Positions 1 through 6,366 of a stretch of DNA of 15,168 bases are shown here, in pieces. Below the pieces are notes generated by a model. It worked only from the letters and a program-made list of their open reading frames with translations, was not told the DNA's origin and did not search any database. The stretch lies in contig CAIODK010000222.1 of NCBI GenBank assembly GCA_903856995.1, positions 1-15,168 on the forward strand, written 5' to 3'. Both the position numbers and the translations under genes were made by a program. The first letter of the stretch is position 1; each line of letters begins with the position of its first letter. Source of the DNA: an uncultured Burkholderiales bacterium (lineage in GTDB: Bacteria > Pseudomonadota > Gammaproteobacteria > Burkholderiales > Burkholderiaceae_C).

Positions 1-596
1 CTCTTCCTCCCGGCGTGAATGATGCCGATGATTTGGTACCCTTTCTCGCTGAGATTCTGACGCGAACCTTTGCCGGTACCGCCGTCGACGTCATGGGGTT
101 TTCTTTCGGCGGGATGACCGCAGGTTTACTCGCCGCAGATCATCCACAACTCATACAAAAATTAGTGTTGGTCGGCGTTCCAGGCCTTGGTCTATTTGGC
201 AAAGTTTTGCCAATGCGCGGGATGTCTTTTGAAATGAGTGCGACAGCACAAAGAGACGTGCATCGCCACAACCTGAAAGCCATGATGCTGGCGAATGAGG
301 GCAGCATCACTGAAGAGGTGATCGATTTGCAGCAAGCCAATGTGGCAAGGGACCGCATGCGCAGACGGCGTATCGCACGGACCGATGTATTGGCCCAAGC
401 ACAGTTGCGCTGGCAATGCCCCGTGCACGGCGTGTGGGGTGCCAAGGATGCCCTCTACAGTGGCACGTTAGACCAAGTGCCACAAGTGCTGAGTCAATTA
501 CAGACATTCACCGTGGTGCCCGATGCAGGGCACTGGGTGATGTTTGAGCGTCCAGAGGCTTTTCACGCAGTGGTGAACGCATTGCTGCTAGATTGA
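1..596 (+). CDS. alpha/beta-fold hydrolase, 5' end outside the window
   Basis: This is the C-terminal part of an alpha/beta hydrolase. The frame is open to the left edge (LPPG precedes the GTG at 15), so that GTG is probably internal. Counting from it, the nucleophile elbow GFSFGG places the serine at residue 30. Full-length family members usually carry it near residue 100, so roughly 70 residues are probably missing. The acid is probably the Asp of GAKDALYS and the base the His of DAGHW near the C-terminus, so the Ser-Asp-His triad is complete. A helical cap region lies between the elbow and the acid. The product is probably a soluble cytoplasmic ester, lactone or C-C bond hydrolase; nothing visible fixes the substrate. 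It ends 48 bases before the next gene on the same strand. Confidence 0.9.
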   Translation, partial: LPPGVNDADDLVPFLAEILTRTFAGTAVDVMGFSFGGMTAGLLAADHPQLIQKLVLVGVPGLGLFGKVLPMRGMSFEMSATAQRDVHRHNLKAMMLANEGSITEEVIDLQQANVARDRMRRRRIARTDVLAQAQLRWQCPVHGVWGAKDALYSGTLDQVPQVLSQLQTFTVVPDAGHWVMFERPEAFHAVVNALLLD

Positions 597-644
597 ATCG
601 CAAAACCACTTTAACGAAACGCGGCAAGCGCGCACAATGAACCC

Positions 645-986
645 ATGCTGTACAAATTCAAATCTAAAGCCACGGGCGACCTCATTCTCTTGGAGCCACA
701 AGGCAAACAAATTCTGAGAATCATTGGCAAAGACCCCGGTGCGCAGGGAATTATTTTGCCCAACGAAATGTTGGCAGCCATCGATGCCTTGCAAGCCGCC
801 GTGGTGCAAGAAGAGCAGGCGCATCAAGCCGCCAAAGACGCTCACAAAGCGGGCTTGGAGAAGGGTGAGACGACGCCCATCCCAGATGGGGTTCGCAGCA
901 TCACCCTCAAACAACGCGTGGTCACCTTCATCGACATGTTGCGTCGTGCGCACGCCGAAGACAAAGAGGTGGTTTGGGGTGTTTGA
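645..986 (+). CDS. DUF1840 domain-containing protein
   Basis: A 113-residue soluble protein starting MLYKFKSKATGDLI, which I recognise as DUF1840, a small family of unknown function found mainly in betaproteobacteria. The domain fills the protein. The N-terminal half looks like a compact beta/alpha fold (LYKFKSKATGDLILL, ILRIIGKDP). The middle, around residues 55-80, is Ala/Gln/Lys-rich and probably helical, and the C-terminal part (ITLKQRVVTFIDMLRRA) looks like another helix. There is no signal peptide or membrane segment. Its last 8 bases overlap the GTG start of srkA, so the two are probably translationally coupled and cotranscribed. No strong ribosome binding site precedes the ATG. No function should be assigned beyond the link to the stress kinase. 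Confidence 0.88.
   Translation: MLYKFKSKATGDLILLEPQGKQILRIIGKDPGAQGIILPNEMLAAIDALQAAVVQEEQAHQAAKDAHKAGLEKGETTPIPDGVRSITLKQRVVTFIDMLRRAHAEDKEVVWGV
966..969 (+). promoter_or_regulatory. ribosome binding site deciding the srkA start
   Basis: GAGG (within AAAGAGG) lies 9 bases before the GTG at 979. It supports a start inside the end of the DUF1840 gene. The same frame is open back to an ATG at 724, but that extension translates to Arg/Cys/Trp-rich noise overlapping DUF1840. Confidence 0.6.
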
Positions 987-1983
987 ACCAGCGGCCAAGC
1001 AACACGCCTACGCCGCACTCACCCCAGATGTGGTGCTGGATGCACTTTCAGATTTAGGGCTTGCCGTTGACGGACGAATGACGGCATTGAGTTCTTACGA
1101 AAACCGCGTCTACCAAGTCATGTTGGATGACAACTCATCCCTGGTCGCCAAGTTCTATCGGCCTGAGCGCTGGAGTGATGCACAAATCTTAGAAGAACAC
1201 AGTTTCGCCGCTGAGCTCATGGCGGATGAGGTGCCACTGGTGGGGCCACTCAACTTGCAAGGCAAGACGTTGCACCACGCACACGGTTTCGCCTTCAGCG
1301 TGAGTCCGAGACGCGGAGGGCGCATGCCCGAGCTGGACGATGCAGAAGTGCTGGAGTGGATTGGCCGATTCATTGCGCGCATTCACATCGTCGGCGCACG
1401 GCACGCGTTTGCAACACGGCCCACCCTGAACGTGGCCACGTTTGCCGTTGAGTCGCGGGATTGGCTCCTGGCACAAAACATCATTCCACTGGACCAGCAA
1501 AGTGCATGGCGTGAGGTCTGCGACCAAGCCATTGCGCTCGCGGAAAATGCTTTTTCGGCGCATCCAGCGCACCATATCCGACTGCACGGTGACTGCCATC
1601 CTGGCAACATCCTGTGGACGCCGACCGACTTGCCAAATGGTGGCCCGCACTTTGTCGACTTGGATGATGCGCGCATGGGCCCTGCCGTGCAGGACTTGTG
1701 GATGTTGCTCAGCGGGGAACGCGCACAGCGCACCTTACAGCTATCGATGCTCTTAGATGGCTACGAACAAATGCGAGAGCTCGACCGCAGTGAGCTGGCA
1801 TTGATTGAGCCGTTGCGCACCCTGAGGTTGATTCACTACAGCGCTTGGTTGGCACGCCGACAAGACGACCCTGCGTTTGTGCAACACTTTTCTTGGTTTG
1901 GCAGCAGCGACTATTGGGCGGGGCAAACGCACATGCTGGTCGAACAATGCGAAGCCATGCAAGAAGAACCGTTGTACGCCTAA
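979..1983 (+). CDS. srkA: stress response kinase A (SrkA/YihE/RdoA)
   Basis: A Ser/Thr protein kinase of the aminoglycoside-phosphotransferase-like fold. The E. coli homologue (YihE/RdoA) is linked to the Cpx envelope stress response and protection from stress-induced death. Starting at GTG 979 gives 334 residues, close to the 328 of E. coli SrkA. Visible motifs are the N-lobe ENRVYQV, the ATP-contacting Lys58 in LVAKFYRPERW, the catalytic loop HGDCHPGN (His203, Asp205), and the metal-binding FVDLDDARMGPAVQDLWML (Asp227, Asp229, Asp230). That last block is nearly identical to the E. coli protein as I recall it. The tail IEPLRTLRLIHYSAWLARR also matches the family. It overlaps DUF1840 upstream by 8 bases and meets the convergent hydrolase gene at its stop, with no terminator visible between them. 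The protein is cytoplasmic. Confidence 0.93.
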   Translation: MFEPAAKQHAYAALTPDVVLDALSDLGLAVDGRMTALSSYENRVYQVMLDDNSSLVAKFYRPERWSDAQILEEHSFAAELMADEVPLVGPLNLQGKTLHHAHGFAFSVSPRRGGRMPELDDAEVLEWIGRFIARIHIVGARHAFATRPTLNVATFAVESRDWLLAQNIIPLDQQSAWREVCDQAIALAENAFSAHPAHHIRLHGDCHPGNILWTPTDLPNGGPHFVDLDDARMGPAVQDLWMLLSGERAQRTLQLSMLLDGYEQMRELDRSELALIEPLRTLRLIHYSAWLARRQDDPAFVQHFSWFGSSDYWAGQTHMLVEQCEAMQEEPLYA

Positions 1984-2720
1984 CAGCCCATGGCATCGGC
2001 CAGTGCGTGCATGTCGCGCACATGCAACGTGTTGCCAGCTTGGGGTGAAACATCCTTGAGTTGCGTTGGTCCAAACTCTGCTGGCCGCTCGATGTAGGCC
2101 GTGCGTAAGCCGCAAGCGCGTGCGGCAGCAAGGTCGTCTTGGTGGGCCGCACACAGCATGACCTGATCGGGCTTCAAATCAAACACGTGGGCTACACCCA
2201 AATACGCTGCGGGGTCGGGCTTGTAGGCACGAAACACCTCCGCTGAAAGCACGCAGTCCCAAGGCAGTCCAGCCCGTTTCGCCATATTGGTGAGCAAACC
2301 GAGGTTGCCGTTTGACAAGCTGCAAATGGTGAATTTCTTTTTCAAGCGCAGCAAACCGGTAACGCTGTCAGGCCAAGCATCCAAGCGATGCCATACGCGG
2401 TTGAGGTGAACGCGCTCAATCTCGCTCAAATGCGCCAAACCAAACGCCGGCAACAAGTCGTCCAAAATCAAACGGTGCAACTCATCAATGCGAGTCCAAC
2501 CCAATTCGCCTGAGCGCACACGCGCCATAGCAGGCTGGTAGCCAGCACGCCAAGCCAACGCAAAGGCGTTGGCATCCACCGACGGGTAGAGGGCCTGCAT
2601 CTCGCGCATGATGCTGCCATGCCAGTCGACGACTGTGCCAAAAATATCAAAGGCCAGCACTTGCGTGCTGGCCAGACAGTCGTCCAACGACGAAGCAGAG
2701 AGTGGGGCCATGAGTGTCAT
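1980..2720 (-). CDS. type II haloacid-dehalogenase-like HAD hydrolase
   Basis: A 246-residue HAD-superfamily hydrolase resembling (S)-2-haloacid dehalogenases. Motif I is FDIFGTVVD with nucleophile Asp25. Motif II is SLSNGN (134-139), motif III is Lys167 in YKPDPAAY, and motif IV is AAHQDDLAAARACGL (acids at 195-196). A four-helix cap lies between motifs I and II and includes AWRAGYQ near 56-62, where related enzymes carry the halide-contacting Arg. Family members remove halide from short 2-haloacids, but many homologues are untested phosphatase- or dehalogenase-like enzymes, so the substrate is open. The gene sits 10 bases after htpG and is probably cotranscribed with it. Start choice is uncertain: AGGAG lies only 2 bases before the ATG at 2720 and 11 before the ATG at 2711. 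Its stop overlaps the end of convergent srkA. Confidence 0.87.
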   Translation of the reverse strand: MTLMAPLSASSLDDCLASTQVLAFDIFGTVVDWHGSIMREMQALYPSVDANAFALAWRAGYQPAMARVRSGELGWTRIDELHRLILDDLLPAFGLAHLSEIERVHLNRVWHRLDAWPDSVTGLLRLKKKFTICSLSNGNLGLLTNMAKRAGLPWDCVLSAEVFRAYKPDPAAYLGVAHVFDLKPDQVMLCAAHQDDLAAARACGLRTAYIERPAEFGPTQLKDVSPQAGNTLHVRDMHALADAMGC

Positions 2721-2730
2721 GGCTCCTGTT

Positions 2731-4629
2731 TTACACCAAAAGTGCGTTCACCCGTTTCACATAGGCGGCAGGGTCGTCAGGCAAACCACCTTCGGCCAAC
2801 AGAGCTTGGTCAAACAAGATGTGCGCCAAATCGTTGAAGTGCGGGTTGGCATCAGCGCTGAGCTTCTTCACCAAGGGGTGATCGGCATTGACCTCCAACA
2901 CAGGTTTCATCTCAGGGGCGGCTTGACCCGCCTGTTTGAGCATGCGTGCCAATTGCATCGACATGCCGTGGTCTTTGACGACCAAGCAAGCGGGGGAATC
3001 CACCAAGCGGGTGGTCACGCGCACGTCTTCGGCTTTGTCCTTGAGCGCCTCTTTGAGCATGGCTAAGACAGGCTTAAAGGTTTCGGCGGCATCCTCGGCG
3101 GCTTTCTTCTCGGCATCGTCTTGCAGCGAGCCCAAATCGACAGCGCCTTTGGCGACAGACTGCAACGCTGTGCCATCAAACTCTTGCACAAAGTTCAAGG
3201 CCCACTCATCCACACGATCGGTCATCAGCAAAACTTCGATGCCTTTCTTGCGGAACACTTCGAGTTGCGGGCTGTTCTTGGCGCCAGCCAAGGTGTCGGC
3301 GGTGATGTAATAAATCGCCTCTTGGCCCTCTTTCATGCGAGCTTTGTAGTCGGCGAAAGACACACTCACGGCGTCGGTGCTGGTGCTGGCAAAGCGCAGC
3401 AGTTTGGCGAGCTTGTCTTTGTTGGCAAAGTCTTCGCCCAAACCTTCTTTCAGTACCGCACCAAACTCCGCGTAGAACTGTGTGAACTTGTCGGCCTCGT
3501 TCTTAGCCAAGTCTTCCAAGACAGCCAACACACGGCGGGTGTTGCCTTCACGGATGGCCTTCACATCGCGGCTTTCTTGCAGCAATTCACGGCTCACGTT
3601 CAGTGGCAAATCGGCCGAGTCCACCACGCCTTTGATGAAACGCAGATAAGACGGCATCAGCGCCTCTGCATCGTCCATGATGAACACACGTTTCACATAC
3701 AACTTCAGACCCGATTTTTTGTCGCGGTTGAACAAATCCATCGGCGCCGTGCTGGGGACATACAGCAGCTGGGTGTATTCGGTCGCACCCTCGACACGGT
3801 TGTGGCTCCAAGCCAAAGGCGGTTCAAAGTCGTGGCTGATGTGTTTGTAGAACTCGGCGTGCTGCTCGTCGGTCACGTCTTTCTTGGGACGCGCCCACAA
3901 GGCATTGGCTTGGTTGATGGTCTCCCATTCGTCGGTCAGAACCATTCCGCCGGGTTGGTCGTTTTCTCCCTCTTTCCACTCTTCTTTGCGCATGCGAATT
4001 GGCAAAGAAATGTGGTCTGAGTATTTGTTGATCACGGATTTGAGCTTCCATGCGCTCAGGTACTCCTCGGCATCGTCACGCAGGTGCAAGATGATGTGGG
4101 TTCCGCGATCCGCTTGTGTGATGGCCTCGACTTCAAAGTCGCCCGTGCCGGTGCTGCTCCAACGCACGCCTTCTTCGACCTTCAAGCCAGCGCGGCGTGA
4201 CTCGACGGTGATGCGGTCTGCCACGATATAGCCAGAGTAAAAGCCCACGCCGAACTGACCAATCAGAGCGCCTTGGTCTTTGGCATCGGTCTTTTGGTCA
4301 CCGCTGAGTTTGCCCATGAATTCGCGTGTGCCGCTCTTGGCAATGGTGCCCAAGTGGGCAATGGCGTCCTCTTGGCTCATGCCAATGCCGTTGTCGGCAA
4401 TGGTCAATGTGCGGGCGTCTTTGTCAAAGCTCACGCGAACCTCGAGCTCTGAATGACCTTCAAACAACGCATCATTGTTCAAGGCTTCGTAGCGCAACTT
4501 GTCACACGCGTCAGAGGCGTTGGACACCAGCTCGCGCAGGAAAATTTCTTTGTTGGAGTAAAGCGAATGCGTGACAAGGTGCAGCAGTTGCGAGACTTCG
4601 GCTTGGAAGGAATGGGTTTGTTTGGTCAT
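2731..4629 (-). CDS. htpG: molecular chaperone HtpG (Hsp90)
   Basis: Bacterial Hsp90, an ATP-dependent dimeric cytoplasmic chaperone that remodels client proteins with DnaK. The frame encodes 632 residues (E. coli HtpG has 624) and looks intact. The GHKL ATPase domain shows LYSNKEIFLRELVSNASDA (Glu33, Asn37), DNGIGM (79-84) and GQFGVGFYSGYIVAD (from 124). The middle domain has LPLNVSRELLQESRDVKAIR with the Arg expected to reach the ATP site, and the C-terminal dimerisation region follows (SMQLARMLKQAG onward). The start ATG lies 21 bases after the rluF stop. No clear ribosome binding site is visible there and the gap is too short for a heat-shock promoter, so transcription must begin upstream, in or before rluF. 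The dehalogenase-like gene follows 10 bases downstream. Confidence 0.98.
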   Translation of the reverse strand: MTKQTHSFQAEVSQLLHLVTHSLYSNKEIFLRELVSNASDACDKLRYEALNNDALFEGHSELEVRVSFDKDARTLTIADNGIGMSQEDAIAHLGTIAKSGTREFMGKLSGDQKTDAKDQGALIGQFGVGFYSGYIVADRITVESRRAGLKVEEGVRWSSTGTGDFEVEAITQADRGTHIILHLRDDAEEYLSAWKLKSVINKYSDHISLPIRMRKEEWKEGENDQPGGMVLTDEWETINQANALWARPKKDVTDEQHAEFYKHISHDFEPPLAWSHNRVEGATEYTQLLYVPSTAPMDLFNRDKKSGLKLYVKRVFIMDDAEALMPSYLRFIKGVVDSADLPLNVSRELLQESRDVKAIREGNTRRVLAVLEDLAKNEADKFTQFYAEFGAVLKEGLGEDFANKDKLAKLLRFASTSTDAVSVSFADYKARMKEGQEAIYYITADTLAGAKNSPQLEVFRKKGIEVLLMTDRVDEWALNFVQEFDGTALQSVAKGAVDLGSLQDDAEKKAAEDAAETFKPVLAMLKEALKDKAEDVRVTTRLVDSPACLVVKDHGMSMQLARMLKQAGQAAPEMKPVLEVNADHPLVKKLSADANPHFNDLAHILFDQALLAEGGLPDDPAAYVKRVNALLV

Positions 4630-4650
4630 GGTCTAAAAAAATTCAAGAGA

Positions 4651-5421
4651 TTAAAAACGTTCGTTGGCGCCGATGTAGCGCCATTGTCCGACAGGCAGGT
4701 TACCCAACACGATGCGGCCCATGCGGATGCGCTTGAGGCCCACCACCATCAAACCGACCTGTTCGCACATGCGTCGGATTTGGCGCTTCTTGCCTTCGGT
4801 CAGTACAAAGCGCAACTGCTCTGGGTTTTGCCATTCCACTTGCGCAGGCTTGAGGGGTTTGCCGTCGAGACTCAGGCCGTGGCGCAGGCGTGCCAGCAGC
4901 TCGCTCGGGAAAACTTTTTGCACATTGAGCGCCTCATCTTGGTAGGTCACGCGCACCAAATACTCTTTTTCCATGTGGCTGTCTTCGCCAATCAATTGGC
5001 GGGCTACTCGGCCATCTTGGGTCAGCACCAGCATGCCTACCGAGTCGATGTCCAAGCGGCCTGCAGGGGCCAATCCACGCAGCTGTGAAGGTTGGATACG
5101 ATTTTTGGAGGGGTCTTCACGCCAATGGTTGCGGCCATGAATCAGCGTGATGGCGGGCTCATGCCCATCCTCCGCTTGCCCGCTCACATAGCCCATGGGC
5201 TTGTGCAGCAGGATGGTCACTTGCGTTTGTTGGTGGCCGGTGGCGCGCGGGTCAATTTCCACGCGGTCCGAAGGGCTCACCTTCACGCCCATCGGTGCGG
5301 GTTGGCCGTTGACCAAGACCCAGCCTTGTTCAATCCAAGCATCGGCTTCGCGGCGTGAGCACAAACCGAGTTCGGCCATGCGTTTATTGAGGCGGGTAAG
5401 TTCTGAAGAGGTGTCTGACAT
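4651..5421 (-). CDS. rluF: 23S rRNA pseudouridine synthase, RluF type
   Basis: A 256-residue RsuA/RluB/E/F-family pseudouridine synthase. An S4 RNA-binding domain occupies about residues 8-67 (LNKRMAELGLCSRREADAWI). The catalytic domain follows, with the nucleophilic Asp124 in GRLDIDSVGMLVLT. The C-terminal block LTEGKKRQIRRMCEQVGLMV resembles RluF (QIRRMCE) more than RluB (REVRRLWE as I recall it), so it probably modifies the position equivalent to U2604 in E. coli 23S rRNA. It lacks the long basic tail of E. coli RluF (about 290 residues). It lies between the Crp/Fnr gene (51 bases upstream) and htpG (21 bases downstream), suggesting an rluF-htpG-hydrolase transcript. The rRNA site is inferred from motif likeness only. 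Confidence 0.9.
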   Translation of the reverse strand: MSDTSSELTRLNKRMAELGLCSRREADAWIEQGWVLVNGQPAPMGVKVSPSDRVEIDPRATGHQQTQVTILLHKPMGYVSGQAEDGHEPAITLIHGRNHWREDPSKNRIQPSQLRGLAPAGRLDIDSVGMLVLTQDGRVARQLIGEDSHMEKEYLVRVTYQDEALNVQKVFPSELLARLRHGLSLDGKPLKPAQVEWQNPEQLRFVLTEGKKRQIRRMCEQVGLMVVGLKRIRMGRIVLGNLPVGQWRYIGANERF

Positions 5422-5472
5422 AAGGCGCCGAAGTAAGGTAGCGAGTTTAACGAGTGACGGTGTGCAAGTGGT

Positions 5473-6186
5473 CTAGCACTGGGTGCCACTGGTGCGAAGG
5501 GCGTTCAAATCCAGTACTCGCATGCCACCGTACTCAATGCGAATTGCGCCTTGTTCTTGCAACGTGTTGAGCGCGACGTTCACGCGTTGACGTGACAAGC
5601 CAACGAGGTAGGCCAACTCTTGCTGGGTGATGCGCAACAGCTCACCCACCCCTGGAAACAAGGTGGGGTTAAAGAGGGCCGCTAAGTTGCGCGCGACCTG
5701 AACGTCGGGGTCATGGGCGCGGTCAATTTCGCGCGCCTCGATGAACTGCCCCAAACGCTCGTTGAGTTGGTTCATCACGAAGCGGTTGAAGCCAATCGAG
5801 TTGTCGAGCAACCAATGAAATGTGTCGATGGGAAGACCCGCCACCACGCTTCGGCGCAAGGCCATGATGTTGTAGCGGTAGCTCTCACGTTTGATGGCCG
5901 TGCCCTCGCCAAACCAGCCCCCAGGAGGCACGCCGGTGAAGGTGATGGTGCGGCCGCTGGCGCTGTCCGTGCTCATCTTCAACAAGCCCTCGATCACGCC
6001 AAACCAATACGTTGCTTGGCGGCCCACACGGCACACATAGTCGCCGGGCATTGGGTCGCTCACCACCAGTTGCGACTCAATGCGTTTGCGCTCCGTCGGC
6101 GTCAGCAGGTTCAACCAAGGGATTTGTGATAGCTCCGCCAAGGTGGGGGTGCGCCGTCGTTGGTAAACGCTGGGTTCAATGGTCAT
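5473..6186 (-). CDS. Crp/Fnr-family transcriptional regulator
   Basis: A 237-residue regulator with an N-terminal cyclic-nucleotide-binding-type beta-roll (about 25-125), a long dimerisation helix (about 128-155) and a C-terminal winged helix-turn-helix (about 186-232). The effector pocket has FGEG (92-95) but reads SYRYNIM where Crp has its Arg-Ser contact, so cAMP binding is doubtful. There is no N-terminal cysteine cluster, so it is not an Fnr-type Fe-S sensor. The recognition helix (SRQRVNVALNTL, 198-209) lacks the Glu and second Arg that Crp uses to read TGTGA. The longest frame begins at a TTG 12 bases upstream, but that TTG is part of the GGAG ribosome site serving the ATG at 6186. It is divergent from the ligase-transporter operon and is the natural candidate regulator. 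Crp/Fnr proteins such as HbaR and AadR are known to control aromatic-acid CoA-ligase genes elsewhere. Confidence 0.93.
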   Translation of the reverse strand: MTIEPSVYQRRRTPTLAELSQIPWLNLLTPTERKRIESQLVVSDPMPGDYVCRVGRQATYWFGVIEGLLKMSTDSASGRTITFTGVPPGGWFGEGTAIKRESYRYNIMALRRSVVAGLPIDTFHWLLDNSIGFNRFVMNQLNERLGQFIEAREIDRAHDPDVQVARNLAALFNPTLFPGVGELLRITQQELAYLVGLSRQRVNVALNTLQEQGAIRIEYGGMRVLDLNALRTSGTQC

Positions 6187-6192
6187 GGGGGG

Positions 6193-6196
6193 CTCC
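6193..6196 (-). promoter_or_regulatory. ribosome binding site deciding the Crp/Fnr gene start
   Basis: On the minus strand TTGGAG is followed by six C and then ATG at 6186. GGAG at 6-base spacing makes the ATG the start, so the in-frame TTG at 6198 is part of the ribosome site and is not the start codon. Confidence 0.75.
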
Positions 6197-6244
6197 AAGT
6201 GATCCGTCAGGCTCGGGTAAGTCCTGCTAGGTGTCTACCCTAGA

Positions 6245-6262
6245 TTGTCGTCGAAACGACAA
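6245..6262. promoter_or_regulatory. perfect inverted repeat TTGTCGT-N4-ACGACAA
   Basis: Two perfect 7-base arms separated by CGAA. As DNA it is a good operator candidate for a dimeric regulator. If transcribed towards the Crp/Fnr gene it would form a 7-bp RNA hairpin with a UUCG loop. The ligand protein is unknown; the neighbouring Crp/Fnr protein is the obvious candidate. Confidence 0.55.
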
Positions 6263-6263
6263 C

Positions 6264-6273
6264 TTGACGTCAA
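6264..6273. promoter_or_regulatory. perfect palindrome TTGACGTCAA
   Basis: A 10-base perfect palindrome directly after the TTGTCGT/ACGACAA repeat, separated from it by one base. It also contains the -35-like word TTGACG, so a protein bound here could compete with or recruit RNA polymerase. Role inferred. Confidence 0.45.
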
Positions 6274-6291
6274 ACTAGTGCTTACGATCGC

Positions 6292-6308
6292 GCTCAACAT
6301 AGCTCAAC
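6292..6308 (+). repeat. direct repeat GCTCAAC at 10-base period
   Basis: GCTCAAC occurs at 6292-6298 and 6302-6308, one DNA turn apart. A related GATCAAC follows at 6334-6340. This could be a tandem half-site array or chance in a short region. Confidence 0.4.
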
Positions 6309-6309
6309 C

Positions 6310-6323
6310 GTCCCGAAAGGGAC
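6310..6323 (+). promoter_or_regulatory. small hairpin GTCCC-GAAA-GGGAC in the ligase leader
   Basis: A perfect 5-bp stem closed by a GAAA (GNRA-type) loop, 43 bases before the ligase ATG. It could act in the 5' untranslated RNA as a stability element, or as a DNA dyad. No U-tract follows, so it is not a terminator. Confidence 0.4.
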
Positions 6324-6324
6324 A

Positions 6325-6339
6325 GTGATCTTTGATCAA
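6325..6339. promoter_or_regulatory. Crp/Fnr-like dyad GTGATCTTTGATCAA
   Basis: Inverted TGATC-TTT-GATCA with an overlapping TTGATCAA palindrome (6332-6339). The half-sites resemble Crp (GTGA) and Fnr (ATCAA) sites, but the centre is one base longer than a standard Fnr box and off register for Crp. It lies 27 bases before the ligase start codon. Candidate site only. Confidence 0.35.
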
Positions 6340-6366
6340 CATTTTTAAAAAAAGCAAGGATCAGGA

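Larger units (their letters stand above)
6187..6366. promoter_or_regulatory. divergent control region, Crp/Fnr gene and CoA-ligase/ABC operon
   Basis: A 180-base spacer between divergent starts that must hold both promoters. I found no convincing paired -35/-10 on either strand. TTGACG (6264-6269) is a good -35 word, but the nearest -10-like TACGAT (6283-6288) is only 13 bases away. The region instead carries several dyads (listed separately), suggesting an activator- or repressor-controlled operon promoter. Upstream of the ligase ATG, AAGGA (6356-6360) is a ribosome binding site at 6-base spacing. Confidence 0.6.

Noticed and set aside
15..17. GTG as the start of the alpha/beta hydrolase
   Set aside because: The frame stays open to the window edge, and the nucleophile would lie at residue 30, far too early for the fold. 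The gene is truncated by the window.
724..978. N-terminal extension of srkA from an upstream ATG
   Set aside because: The extra 85 residues are Arg/Cys/Trp-rich and overlap DUF1840 in another frame. The GTG at 979 has a ribosome site and gives the family's normal length.
1980..1983. Bidirectional terminator between srkA and the HAD gene
   Set aside because: The stops overlap and no inverted repeat with T-tracts is visible around them.
3121..4020. 299-codon plus-strand open frame inside htpG
   Set aside because: Antisense to conserved Hsp90 sequence, with no recognisable domain.
6325..6339. A true Crp or Fnr consensus site
   Set aside because: The half-sites resemble Crp/Fnr but the spacing is one base off for either, and the adjacent regulator lacks the matching DNA-reading residues. 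Listed only as a low-confidence dyad.
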